A stretch of 64,000 nucleotides of DNA from Azotobacter vinelandii CA (GTDB taxonomy: Bacteria; Pseudomonadota; Gammaproteobacteria; Pseudomonadales; Pseudomonadaceae). Below, one piece after another: positions 28,967 to 36,459 of this stretch (positions within the stretch are counted from its first letter, which is position 1; every line of letters starts with the position of its first letter). The notes beneath the pieces are model-generated. The model was not told the origin of the DNA. It worked only from the letters and a program-made list of their open reading frames with translations, and ran no database searches. The DNA is taken from contig NC_021149.1 in NCBI RefSeq assembly GCF_000380335.1, positions 1,550,001 through 1,614,000 on the forward strand, in the 5' to 3' direction. Made by a program: the position numbers and the translations under genes.

Positions 28967-31162
28967 ATGAAAAAAAAGTATTTATATTTGCTGGCTATTC
29001 TATGTTGTGGGGTAATTTATGTCTCACAATGCTGGTCGCCTTCATCGTATGGTTTGGTACTGCGCCAAATTGGTGTTGAGGATACTGGTATTGTTTTTGG
29101 TGAGCCGCGGCCCATTCGCTCTGATGAGTGGGGGGTAGTAACACCCTTTACCCAGGCAACCGTCAATAACGATTTCGAGCGCTATAATAAGACATCCTTT
29201 TATGGCGAGGATTTGCGAATAAATTATGGGCTGCCGATCTTCGATTGGGGGTTGTTGTTCAAGCCTAGCATGTGGGGGTATTTGATTCTCGCCCCTGAAT
29301 ATGCCTATTCGCTGCACTGGTTCGTGATGCTGGCCGCCTTTATCGTCGGCTATGCATTGTTGTTCGAAAAGCTGGGGCTCGGACGCGCGCAGGCATTGCT
29401 CCTTTCGGTCTGCCTCTATTTCACCGGCTTTACTCAATTCTGGTGGAACGAGAAGGGGCCGATCTTTGCGATATTCCCTTGGGTAGTGCTGGTTCTACTT
29501 TCCCGCTTTTCCGTTGCCGCTCGGCTCGGACTTTTCTACTGGTTGGGAACAACCTGGCTGCTGACCAATTTCTATCCCCCTCTTATTATATCCTTGGCTT
29601 TTGTCGGTGTACTTCTCGTACTGGCTCTCGGCCGCGACTGGTTAACTCCCCTGAGGCTTCTGCCGTTGATGCTCGCTTCTGCCGCTGCGTCGATAACGGC
29701 GGTTCTATATTTGAAGGACTATTTGCTCAGGTCGGCCTCGACGATTTATCCAGGTATGCGTAGCATGGTAGGTGGTTCGGTGCCCTGGCAGGAGTGGTGG
29801 ACGCAGTTTTTTCCCTTCGCAACCTTCGATTGGCGTTATGAAAGTGTTATTACTGGGCAGAATATTTGTGAGGTTGGTGTAGCCGGTTCGGCTATCATTC
29901 TCATGGTAATTTGTTTTTTGAATTACCAAAAACTTCGTGACGTAGTTTTCGAGAGAGGGACGGTCCGCTTTTCTCTCATCGTGCTCGGGGTCGGCTATCT
30001 CCTGATGACGGCCTGGATGCTGTTGCCGCTGCCTGCCTGGCTGGGACGTTTGCTGCTGTGGAACAGTGTCCAGCCGGAGCGCATGGAATATGCGGCCGGT
30101 TTCGTTCTGCTGATGTTCGTGGCTATCCTGGGCAAGGTAGTCGGAGTGCGGGTAACCACCGGGCGATTCGCCGTCTATCTGGTACTGGTCGTTTCGGGCT
30201 GGCTGCTGATCAAGGGCGACTCCTTCAGGTTCGATGCCGGTACGATGCTGCGCCTCAGTAATGATCTGGTCGTCATACCCGTGCTCGCCACAGTTCTATT
30301 TTTCAACCGCCGGTGGCGAATTGATCAATACACGATATTGATCATTGCTGCGGCGATCAGCAGCACTATAGTGCTGTTCGGCTTCAATCCAATCCAGTCG
30401 TCGAAGAGTTTCTTTGTGAGACACGATACGAATTTCATCAAAGAGCTCGATTCGGAAGTCCAGGGGACGCTCGGCTCACTGGTATTTAGTGACATGCCTG
30501 GAGCCACGTTGAATGGTCTGGGCTATGCTTCCGTATCGCATGTTACACCTATACCTATGCTGGAGTTCTGGCGCAAAAAATATTCGGATATGAAGGAAGA
30601 GGATTTTTTAGCTATTTTCAACCGATATGCGCATATTCGTTTGATTCCGGAGAAAGCACCGAGGTTGCTTCAGGCTGATGCCATTGGCGTTCCGATGGCT
30701 GATTTCCGGAGAGACTGGGTTGAGATATCCGTTTCTACTACTGGTGATGCAGCCCCTTTATGGCTTCAACAAAGCCAAAAGATGTCTGGTGAAATTTTCC
30801 CAGATCGCTCTGGCGTCGTTCAGATGATTAGTGTTTTCATTGGCAATGGAAATAATAGCTCGGATGGAGTATTGAGTCTAAAAGTATGTGGAGCAGCGGG
30901 CTGCACCGATGCTTCCCGGAAGCTTGCTGAATCAATCGACAATGCTTTCCTGCGTTTCAATCTTACTTCTCCAATCTCTGTGGAAAAGGATCAACCGGTC
31001 CGCTATGAGTTTTATTGGGAGCATGGACAGAAACCGGTAGCCTTCTGGACCTATCCCAAAGTATCCGGGCAGGTCACTATCCAAGTAAATGGTGTACCAG
31101 GCTCTTTGGTGCCGCGATTCCGGCTCAGATATAATTCCGATGAGAGTCTTTCCGCAAAATGA
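28967..31162 (+). CDS. Polytopic membrane protein, probable Gtr-type glycosyltransferase
   Basis: 731 aa from the ATG at 28967; a TTG at 28952 is possible but less likely. The N-terminus MKKKYLYLLAILCCGVIYVS is a membrane anchor. Roughly ten further hydrophobic helices run to about residue 480, then a soluble, probably periplasmic, C-terminal region of about 240 residues. The first loop has SDEWGVVTPFTQATVNNDF, in the place where GT-C enzymes carry acidic catalytic residues. It is followed at once by GtrB-like and GtrA-like genes, so it is best read as the specific transferase of a three-component glycan-decorating cassette. The sugar is unknown. Overlaps the next frame by 4 bases. Confidence 0.65.
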   Translation: MKKKYLYLLAILCCGVIYVSQCWSPSSYGLVLRQIGVEDTGIVFGEPRPIRSDEWGVVTPFTQATVNNDFERYNKTSFYGEDLRINYGLPIFDWGLLFKPSMWGYLILAPEYAYSLHWFVMLAAFIVGYALLFEKLGLGRAQALLLSVCLYFTGFTQFWWNEKGPIFAIFPWVVLVLLSRFSVAARLGLFYWLGTTWLLTNFYPPLIISLAFVGVLLVLALGRDWLTPLRLLPLMLASAAASITAVLYLKDYLLRSASTIYPGMRSMVGGSVPWQEWWTQFFPFATFDWRYESVITGQNICEVGVAGSAIILMVICFLNYQKLRDVVFERGTVRFSLIVLGVGYLLMTAWMLLPLPAWLGRLLLWNSVQPERMEYAAGFVLLMFVAILGKVVGVRVTTGRFAVYLVLVVSGWLLIKGDSFRFDAGTMLRLSNDLVVIPVLATVLFFNRRWRIDQYTILIIAAAISSTIVLFGFNPIQSSKSFFVRHDTNFIKELDSEVQGTLGSLVFSDMPGATLNGLGYASVSHVTPIPMLEFWRKKYSDMKEEDFLAIFNRYAHIRLIPEKAPRLLQADAIGVPMADFRRDWVEISVSTTGDAAPLWLQQSQKMSGEIFPDRSGVVQMISVFIGNGNNSSDGVLSLKVCGAAGCTDASRKLAESIDNAFLRFNLTSPISVEKDQPVRYEFYWEHGQKPVAFWTYPKVSGQVTIQVNGVPGSLVPRFRLRYNSDESLSAK

Positions 31163-31173
31163 GGGGATTGGGA

Positions 31174-32142
31174 ATGCTGTATCGCGGTCAACGGATTGCC
31201 TTGACAGTTCCTTGCTACAACGAAGAGGTAGCGATTGGTTCTGTCATCAGAGAGTTTCGTGCCGCCATGCCGGAACTCGAAATCTATGTATTCGACAATA
31301 ACTCTTCGGACAAGACTGCGGAGGTGGCAAAGGCGGAAGGGGCAAGCGTCATCTTCGTACCTTTGAAAGGCAAGGGTAATGTGGTGAGACGCATGTTTGC
31401 CGATGTCGAGGCGGATGTCTATGTGATGGTGGACGGCGATGCCACGTATGACGCCAGGTCGGTCGTCAGGCTGGTCGACAAATTGCTGGACGAACGGCTC
31501 GACATGGTGGTCGGCTGCAGGAAGGTCGATATGTCCACTGCCGGGCAGGCTTATCGAAATGGCCATCAGTGGGGAAACCGCATGCTGACACAGAGTGTCG
31601 TGCGTACCTTCGGCGGGGGCTTCACGGACATGCTCTCGGGATATCGGGCCTTTTCGCGCCGCTACGCCAAATCCTTTCCGGCATTGTCCCAGGGTTTCGA
31701 GACGGAAACGGAGCTGACCGTGCATGCCCTAGAGTTGCGGATGCCCTACGGCGAGATCATGACGCCCTATGGGGCGCGGCCGGAGGGTTCGGTCAGCAAG
31801 CTGTCCACCTATCGGGATGGCTGGCGCATTCTGACGACCATCGGGCGGCTTTATGTCAGTGAGCGTCCATTGGCTTTCTTCGGTATTTGTGCGGCCGTTC
31901 TGGCAGCAGTCTCGGTGCTGATTTCGCTTCCCTTGCTGGACGAGTATTTGCGAGCCGGAGTCGTACCTCGACTACCTACTGCCATATTGTCGGCCTCCAT
32001 GATGGTGTCGGCATTGCTGGCATTTTCGTGTGGCCTGATTCTGGACAATGTGACTCGCGGTCGGCACGAAATGAAACGCTTGTCCTATCTCGCGATACCG
32101 GCACCCAGCGTACAGGACAGGCCCCATGAAAATCCTTCGTGA
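31174..32142 (+). CDS. GtrB-like polyprenyl-phosphate glycosyltransferase
   Basis: GT2 enzyme expected to load a sugar onto undecaprenyl phosphate on the cytoplasmic side. The frame also has an ATG at 31159 overlapping the previous stop, but GAGGGG at 31161-31166 fits the ATG at 31174 better (322 aa). Motifs: IALTVPCYNEEVAIGSVI, VFDNNSSDKT, the DxD-like MVDGDATYDA and the FGGGFTDMLSGYRAFSRRY block. Two C-terminal membrane helices (LAFFGICAAVLAAVSVLISL and ILSASMMVSALLAFSCGLIL) match the GtrB shape. It overlaps gtrA by 17 bases. Confidence 0.85.
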   Translation: MLYRGQRIALTVPCYNEEVAIGSVIREFRAAMPELEIYVFDNNSSDKTAEVAKAEGASVIFVPLKGKGNVVRRMFADVEADVYVMVDGDATYDARSVVRLVDKLLDERLDMVVGCRKVDMSTAGQAYRNGHQWGNRMLTQSVVRTFGGGFTDMLSGYRAFSRRYAKSFPALSQGFETETELTVHALELRMPYGEIMTPYGARPEGSVSKLSTYRDGWRILTTIGRLYVSERPLAFFGICAAVLAAVSVLISLPLLDEYLRAGVVPRLPTAILSASMMVSALLAFSCGLILDNVTRGRHEMKRLSYLAIPAPSVQDRPHENPS

Positions 32143-32518
32143 GATCGTATTGTTCGGTGTGAGTGGCGCTTTCGGCTTCCTTGTCGACACTGCGGTCCTA
32201 TATATGCTCAAAGGCCCGATCGGGCCTTTTTATGGGCGGATTTTTTCGTTCCTGGCCGCAGTGCTTACCACCTGGCTGTTGAATCGATACTTCACGTTTC
32301 GCGAGCGGAAATCCGGTTTGTCGACGAGGCGAGAGTTCGTGGCCTATCTGCTGCTGATGCTCATAGGCGGAGGGGTCAACTATGGAGTCTATGCATGGTT
32401 GATCGTTTCCAGTCCGTTCGCGAGCCAGTATCCGGTCGTGGGGGTAGCTGCAGGCAGTCTGGCCGGAATGTTCGTCAATCTGGTCAATTCGCGTTATCTG
32501 CTCTATCGATTTTGCTAG
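32126..32518 (+). CDS. GtrA-family membrane protein (probable lipid-linked sugar flippase)
   Basis: 130 aa with four predicted membrane helices. The family blocks FGVSGAFGFLVDTAVLYML, WLLNRYFTFRER and GMFVNLVNSRYLLYRF are clear. GtrA proteins are thought to flip undecaprenyl-phosphate sugars so that a Gtr enzyme can use them in the periplasm. It is the last gene of the cassette and of the plus-strand locus. A terminator-like hairpin lies inside its coding sequence (separate entry). Confidence 0.9.
   Translation: MKILREIVLFGVSGAFGFLVDTAVLYMLKGPIGPFYGRIFSFLAAVLTTWLLNRYFTFRERKSGLSTRREFVAYLLLMLIGGGVNYGVYAWLIVSSPFASQYPVVGVAAGSLAGMFVNLVNSRYLLYRFC
32210..32231 (+). terminator. Terminator-like hairpin inside gtrA
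   Basis: AAAGGCCCGATCGGGCCTTT is a perfect 20-bp palindrome at 32210-32229 and is followed by two more T residues. It lies about 85 bases into the gtrA coding sequence. It has the form of an intrinsic terminator and could lower gtrA expression, or act only as coding sequence. Whether it works is not known. Confidence 0.4.
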
Positions 32519-32676
32519 ACGGTTGGTGCTGCATGGACAGTTCGTGTTTGAAAGCACTCCATGAATGCGTGGCAAGTGTTCGTCCTGTCGGTCTGTCGGA
32601 GCGGCTACCTTCGCTCGGGGCGAGTCCTTGCATGGCCCGAATGGTCTTTTCAGCGGCAGGGTAGTAGAAGCCGGGC

Positions 32677-33720
32677 CTATTGCTGCAGATATCGTGGTTT
32701 CCGTATTCGCGCCATTAACCGTTTGCGCAAGTTTTCTAGAGGTCGTTCGGCTAGATAGTGGCCGGCGGCTCCTGCGGCGATGGACAGGAAAATACCGATC
32801 AGAAAGGTAGCCATGTGCCCTGGCCAATGCCCGGCAAGCGTCATCAGTATCAGCCAGTGGAACAGGTAGGTGGAGTAGCTGAAGATACCGAGAAAGGCCA
32901 GTGGGCGACTGCAGAGCAGGCGGCCGGCGAGGCCATGGCCTTCCAGTAGCAAGCCAGTGAAGCATGCCCACATCAGGCCAAGATACAGATGCTTATCCAG
33001 CAGGTCATCGCTCAACGGTGTGTTGAATAGCCACAGGCGGCTGCCGGGTAAAGCCAGTAGCAGGATGAGCAAAGTGAATAGAGCGAAAGGCGTGGCCAGG
33101 CGTATGCGGGGCAGGCTGCGCAGGTATGGCAGCAGCAGGGCTGCGAGAATTCCGAACAGGAACGAAGGCAAATACCAGCGAGTATCCGCCGAGTTTTCCG
33201 GTGTTTGCCAGTAAGGCCAGACGGATTGCTGCAGAACCAGCAAGGTGGTGCCGGCGAGCAGTATGGCGGCGTTGCCGAGGCGGCGTTTCAAGCATAGCCC
33301 GGCCCAAGCCAAAGGAGGGAGTAGCAAGTAGAACTTGAACTCCACCGGAATGGTCCAGAGATGGATAAAACCTTGTTCGAAAGTCAGAGCGGCATGCAAT
33401 TGGTCGGTATTTTGAATGCCCATGCCAGCCCAGTAGTAGAGCAGGCATGCCAGGGTGAACAGCGGCAGGATGCGCAGGATGCGACCAAGAGCGTAATCCA
33501 GCAAGCTGACGGCAGTGAAACCGCGCTGTTGCAGGCGAAGAGTGAGCAGGAAGGCGCTGAGCACGAAGAACAGCCAGACCCCGTACTTGCCGCCTCCTCG
33601 TAGTAAGGGAAACGCCTCGGGCCAGCAGAAGCTTATGCCGTGCATGACCAGAACGATCAAGCAGGCAAGACCGCGGATGCCGTCGGCAGCGGGTAAGGGC
33701 TGAGGGTGCGGATTGGGCAT
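32677..33720 (-). CDS. Acyltransferase-3 family membrane protein (OafA-like O-acyltransferase)
   Basis: 347 aa with about ten membrane helices, facing the polysaccharide locus. The N-terminal signature GIRGLACLIVLVMHGISF holds the conserved Arg and His of the family; GKYGVWLFFVLSAFLLTLRL and SYSTYLFHWLILM are further typical blocks. Such proteins O-acetylate surface glycans, so the product may modify the polymer made next door; the acceptor is inferred. The ATG at 33720 has no clear ribosome site upstream. The 158-bp gap between it and gtrA has no obvious terminator. Confidence 0.85.
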   Translation of the reverse strand: MPNPHPQPLPAADGIRGLACLIVLVMHGISFCWPEAFPLLRGGGKYGVWLFFVLSAFLLTLRLQQRGFTAVSLLDYALGRILRILPLFTLACLLYYWAGMGIQNTDQLHAALTFEQGFIHLWTIPVEFKFYLLLPPLAWAGLCLKRRLGNAAILLAGTTLLVLQQSVWPYWQTPENSADTRWYLPSFLFGILAALLLPYLRSLPRIRLATPFALFTLLILLLALPGSRLWLFNTPLSDDLLDKHLYLGLMWACFTGLLLEGHGLAGRLLCSRPLAFLGIFSYSTYLFHWLILMTLAGHWPGHMATFLIGIFLSIAAGAAGHYLAERPLENLRKRLMARIRKPRYLQQ

Positions 33721-33910
33721 GGTGTTTTTGTGTTTTGGTCGTGTGAGTCGGCGGGGTTCCGCCGTAGATCGCCCAGAGGATATCTCGAATGGCTCGTCAT
33801 CTATCCTGGCGGCCGGGAAAAGACCGGAGGCTACGGGGCGGAGCGCCAGAAACGTTTTTTGTCACGCTGGTATTGTTCGTCTCTTCCATTTTGTGGTGAA
33901 ACGGCAAAGA

Positions 33911-33940
33911 AAAAGGGCAGCTTCGAAGCTGCCCTTTTTC
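33911..33940 (-). terminator. Bidirectional-type terminator after the secreted-protein gene
   Basis: AAAAAGGGCAGC (33911-33922), TTCGAA, GCTGCCCTTTTT (33929-33940). A perfect 12-bp stem with T tracts on both strands. It lies 38 bp beyond the stop of the minus-strand gene at 33978, which it should terminate. 33721-33910 holds nothing else I can name. Confidence 0.88.
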
Positions 33941-33977
33941 CGCAAGATCACTTCCAAATCGGATTTGGATATCGGAT

Positions 33978-35342
33978 TTAGAAAGTGGCGAAGCTGTTGG
34001 CGTCCTTGGATACGGTGTAGGTCTGGACGTCCAGGCTCGGCACTTCGCCTTCGACCACCAGGCGCAGCTTGCCTTGGCCGCTCAGGGCGAAGCCTTTGGC
34101 GACGGCGGCGGCATAAATGTCGTCGATGCGCATCTGGGTGGTGGAGGCGCGCGCGGCCAGTTCGGCCGGCTGACCTTCCACGTCGCTCAGGGCCAGGGAG
34201 GCAGTGCTGCCGTCGTCGGCGATCACGGTGATGAAGAACTTGCCGGCCAGGCTGGAGGTGTTGCTGATGCGGACGAAGTTGTCGTAGACGCCGCCTTCGC
34301 TCTTCGGCTTCAGGCTGAGGTTGACCTCCTTGGAGTCGCCGTTTTTCTCCAGCGAGCCCAGAGCACCGCCGGAAATATCCGTTGCCGAGGAGTTGGTAGC
34401 GGCGGTCAGATCCAAGCTGGTGGTGAAACCGCTCGGGGAAATCGCGTCGGTTTCGTTGGTGATGAAAGTGATGGGACCCGAGCCAATAACGCTTGCGGCG
34501 TTAGCAAACGGGAAGGTGGCGGTGGTTGCAGTGAGATTGTCAGGGTCGATGGAGCTCCCTGCCAACTGGACATCAGTCGCCGAAGAGAAATCACCGCTGA
34601 TGACGATGGAGTTGGCATTGGCAGTATCGGAAAGCAGGTCCTCAGCTTCCGTTGCCAGACCATCCGTCCACAGCACGGCGGAGTCGAGAGCAACTTCCAC
34701 CGTACCAAGGTCAGTCTCGTTACCCGTGGTGAAGAGCTTGGACTCTTGAGCGACATCGATCTTGCCGATGGCAGCGTTCGGAGTCGCCTTGAAACTCAAG
34801 GCCTTGGCGAAGCTGATCACAGAACCGCTCTTGCTGGCGAGAACCGCATCGCTACCTGCCAGGGCGGCTACGCCGGTTTCGTACAGGCGATACTGAAGCG
34901 TGACGTTGGCGGCGGACTTGGCCAGGATCTTCGGACTGAAGTTGAGCTCTTGCTCGTTATCCATGTCGCCGCCAGCAGCAAGTGGCGTGATTTCGAAGAT
35001 CACGTATTTCTTGTTGGTGCTATCCACTGCGGAAACTTGGACGCTGTACTCGGTGTCGATGGTCAGGCCGGCGGCAACCAAGTCGGCCGCTGCGACGTTG
35101 CTGGTATCGAACTCTGCGCCCGTGATGTCGAAGCGGACATAGCGAACGTTGCCAGCGGTGATCGAGAAGCCGGTTTCGACATCGACTGTTTCCCCTGCCG
35201 GCAGAGTCAGCTCAGTCCCGTCGGTAGTGTCGAATTTGATTTCGGAAGCGTACTTGAGGGCCGAATCGGTACCCAGTTCAAAAGCGAAGGCATTGGCGCT
35301 CAGAGCGGCGACGGCCAGGGCGAGCAGGGATTTTTTCATCAT
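33978..35342 (-). CDS. Secreted Ala/Ser/Thr/Asp-rich protein of unknown function
   Basis: 454 aa. The signal peptide KKSLLALAVAALSANAFA ends with an AFA cleavage site after residue 20. The mature protein is acidic, poor in aromatic residues and has no cysteine. It looks like repeated beta-sandwich sequence (NVRYVRFDITGAEF, LSLKPKSEGGVYDNFVRI, KLRLVVEGEVPSLDVQTYTV). I do not recognise the family; the composition resembles surface-layer or adhesin-like proteins. Two ATGs lie in tandem (35342 and 35339); GGAG about 10 bases upstream favours the first. It has its own terminator and a long upstream leader, and is separated from the type II secretion genes by a transposase remnant. It could be a secretion substrate, but that is only suggested by proximity. 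Confidence 0.8.
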   Translation of the reverse strand: MMKKSLLALAVAALSANAFAFELGTDSALKYASEIKFDTTDGTELTLPAGETVDVETGFSITAGNVRYVRFDITGAEFDTSNVAAADLVAAGLTIDTEYSVQVSAVDSTNKKYVIFEITPLAAGGDMDNEQELNFSPKILAKSAANVTLQYRLYETGVAALAGSDAVLASKSGSVISFAKALSFKATPNAAIGKIDVAQESKLFTTGNETDLGTVEVALDSAVLWTDGLATEAEDLLSDTANANSIVISGDFSSATDVQLAGSSIDPDNLTATTATFPFANAASVIGSGPITFITNETDAISPSGFTTSLDLTAATNSSATDISGGALGSLEKNGDSKEVNLSLKPKSEGGVYDNFVRISNTSSLAGKFFITVIADDGSTASLALSDVEGQPAELAARASTTQMRIDDIYAAAVAKGFALSGQGKLRLVVEGEVPSLDVQTYTVSKDANSFATF

Positions 35343-35851
35343 TACGGAGTAACTCCAAGTGAGCGTGGTGACCCGAAGGCTATCGGGCTGGTCCTTTACA
35401 CCGGGGGCCTGTTCCTGCCGCGCCCTTTCCGGATGGGCGGGTGGCTGGCCAGCCAGGCGGGTCTCTGTACAGAGGTAACCGCAAGCGATAGTAGCCAATA
35501 GATATCAAAGTGCAAGTATAGGGCCGGTATTTTGTTGTGAATAAAGTCGGGAGTTGCCTTGGATCAATGGCAGGAATCGCTGCTGGATGGCCGGCGAAAG
35601 GTGCAATATTCGTGATTTTTCGTGCCGTTTCGCCAGATGGAGCCAGGGAGGCCCCGATTTTGAGGCGCGATGGTGGGCAGGCGTTTTGTACGGATTAAGA
35701 CAAAATAGTGACATCGAATTGAAATCAAAATGCCATTCTCGCGAGGTGGCGAAGGCGGGCTCCTGGCTGGGGCGGGTAAAAGCAATCGTGAACGAGTTCG
35801 CTCCTACGGGGGATGATCTGTAGGCTGGTCCGTGTCGATCGAAGCATCGAT
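35343..35851. other. Intergenic region with possible promoter and REP
   Basis: On the minus strand, TATACT (35515-35520 complement) could be a -10 box for the secreted-protein gene, giving a leader of about 170 bases; no good -35 is seen. A REP half-palindrome, CGTGAACGAGTTCGCTCCTA, lies at 35787-35806. Open frames here show no domains. Confidence 0.4.
35783..35807. repeat. REP sequence upstream of the transposase remnant
   Basis: CGTGAACGAGTTCGCTCCTA with flanking CAAT and C matches the REP form seen at 16834-16865 (reverse orientation), including the conserved GCTCCTAC end. It flanks the REP-associated transposase on its 5' side. Confidence 0.7.
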
Positions 35852-35853
35852 CC

Positions 35854-36332
35854 GTGGCGACCGAGGCAATGGAATGCCGGATACCGGATTTCCACATGCT
35901 GCCGATCTGCGGCGCGGGCGTTTTTCCGAGCCGGAGTCGTCCTTACCTGATCACCACTGTCACTCGAGGTCGCAAGCCGGTCTTTCGGCATTTCGGCGCC
36001 GGGCGTCTGTTGGTCGACGAAATGCGCCTGAGCGAACGGGATTCGCTGGTCGAATCCTCGCCGGGGTGATCATGCCGGACCATCTGCACCGGTTGCTGGC
36101 GTTGCGCAGCGGTTCGTTGGCCACACTTCTCAAGCGGATCAAGGCTCGCAGCGCCCAGGCCATCAACCGGGAGTTCGGCCTGAGCGGGCAGCTCCGGCAA
36201 TGTGCTTATCATGATCGCGCCATGCGCCGGGACGACGACCTGCAGGCGATGGCCCGTTATGTCGTCGCCAATCCCCTGTGTGCCGAGTTGATCCCGAAAC
36301 TGGCGGACTATCCGCTACGGGATGCGGTGTGA
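35854..36332 (+). pseudogene. REP-associated tyrosine transposase (RAYT), frameshifted
   Basis: Y1-type transposase thought to move REP elements. The first part is read in the frame from 35854 (CGAGVFPSRSRPYLITTVTR, VDEMRLSERDSLVES) and stops at 36069. The rest (LAGVIMPDHLHRLL with the HxH metal site, KARSAQAINREF, YHDRAMRRDDDLQAMARYVV, NPLCAEL) continues one frame over to the TGA at 36330-36332. One base appears lost near 36046-36051, within GAATCCTCGCC. The tyrosine region YHDRAM and the C-terminal part are otherwise well kept, so the break looks recent, unless it is a sequencing error. Confidence 0.8.
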
Positions 36333-36355
36333 CTGTGAACAACTCCGCTGGAGAA

Positions 36356-36395
36356 CGGACTCATTCGCGATCGCGGATGGATCCGCTCCTGCAGG
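36356..36395. repeat. REP-like element downstream of the transposase remnant
   Basis: GGACTCATTCGCGATCGCGG (36357-36376) is followed by ATGGATCCGCTCCTGCAGG. It has the CATTCGCGAT core of the 16834 REP and a second CCGCTCCTGCAG half in the same module. With the copy at 35783 it brackets the RAYT gene. Confidence 0.7.
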
Positions 36396-36459
36396 GCAGT
36401 CATGACCTGTGCTCGCGGGGGCTATTTGCTCCTGCATATGCGCGTCGGCGCCGTCAGGT

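Noticed and set aside
34074-35501. 475-codon plus-strand frame opposite the secreted-protein gene
   Set aside because: Gly-rich translation without domains; the minus-strand gene has a signal peptide, ribosome site and terminator.
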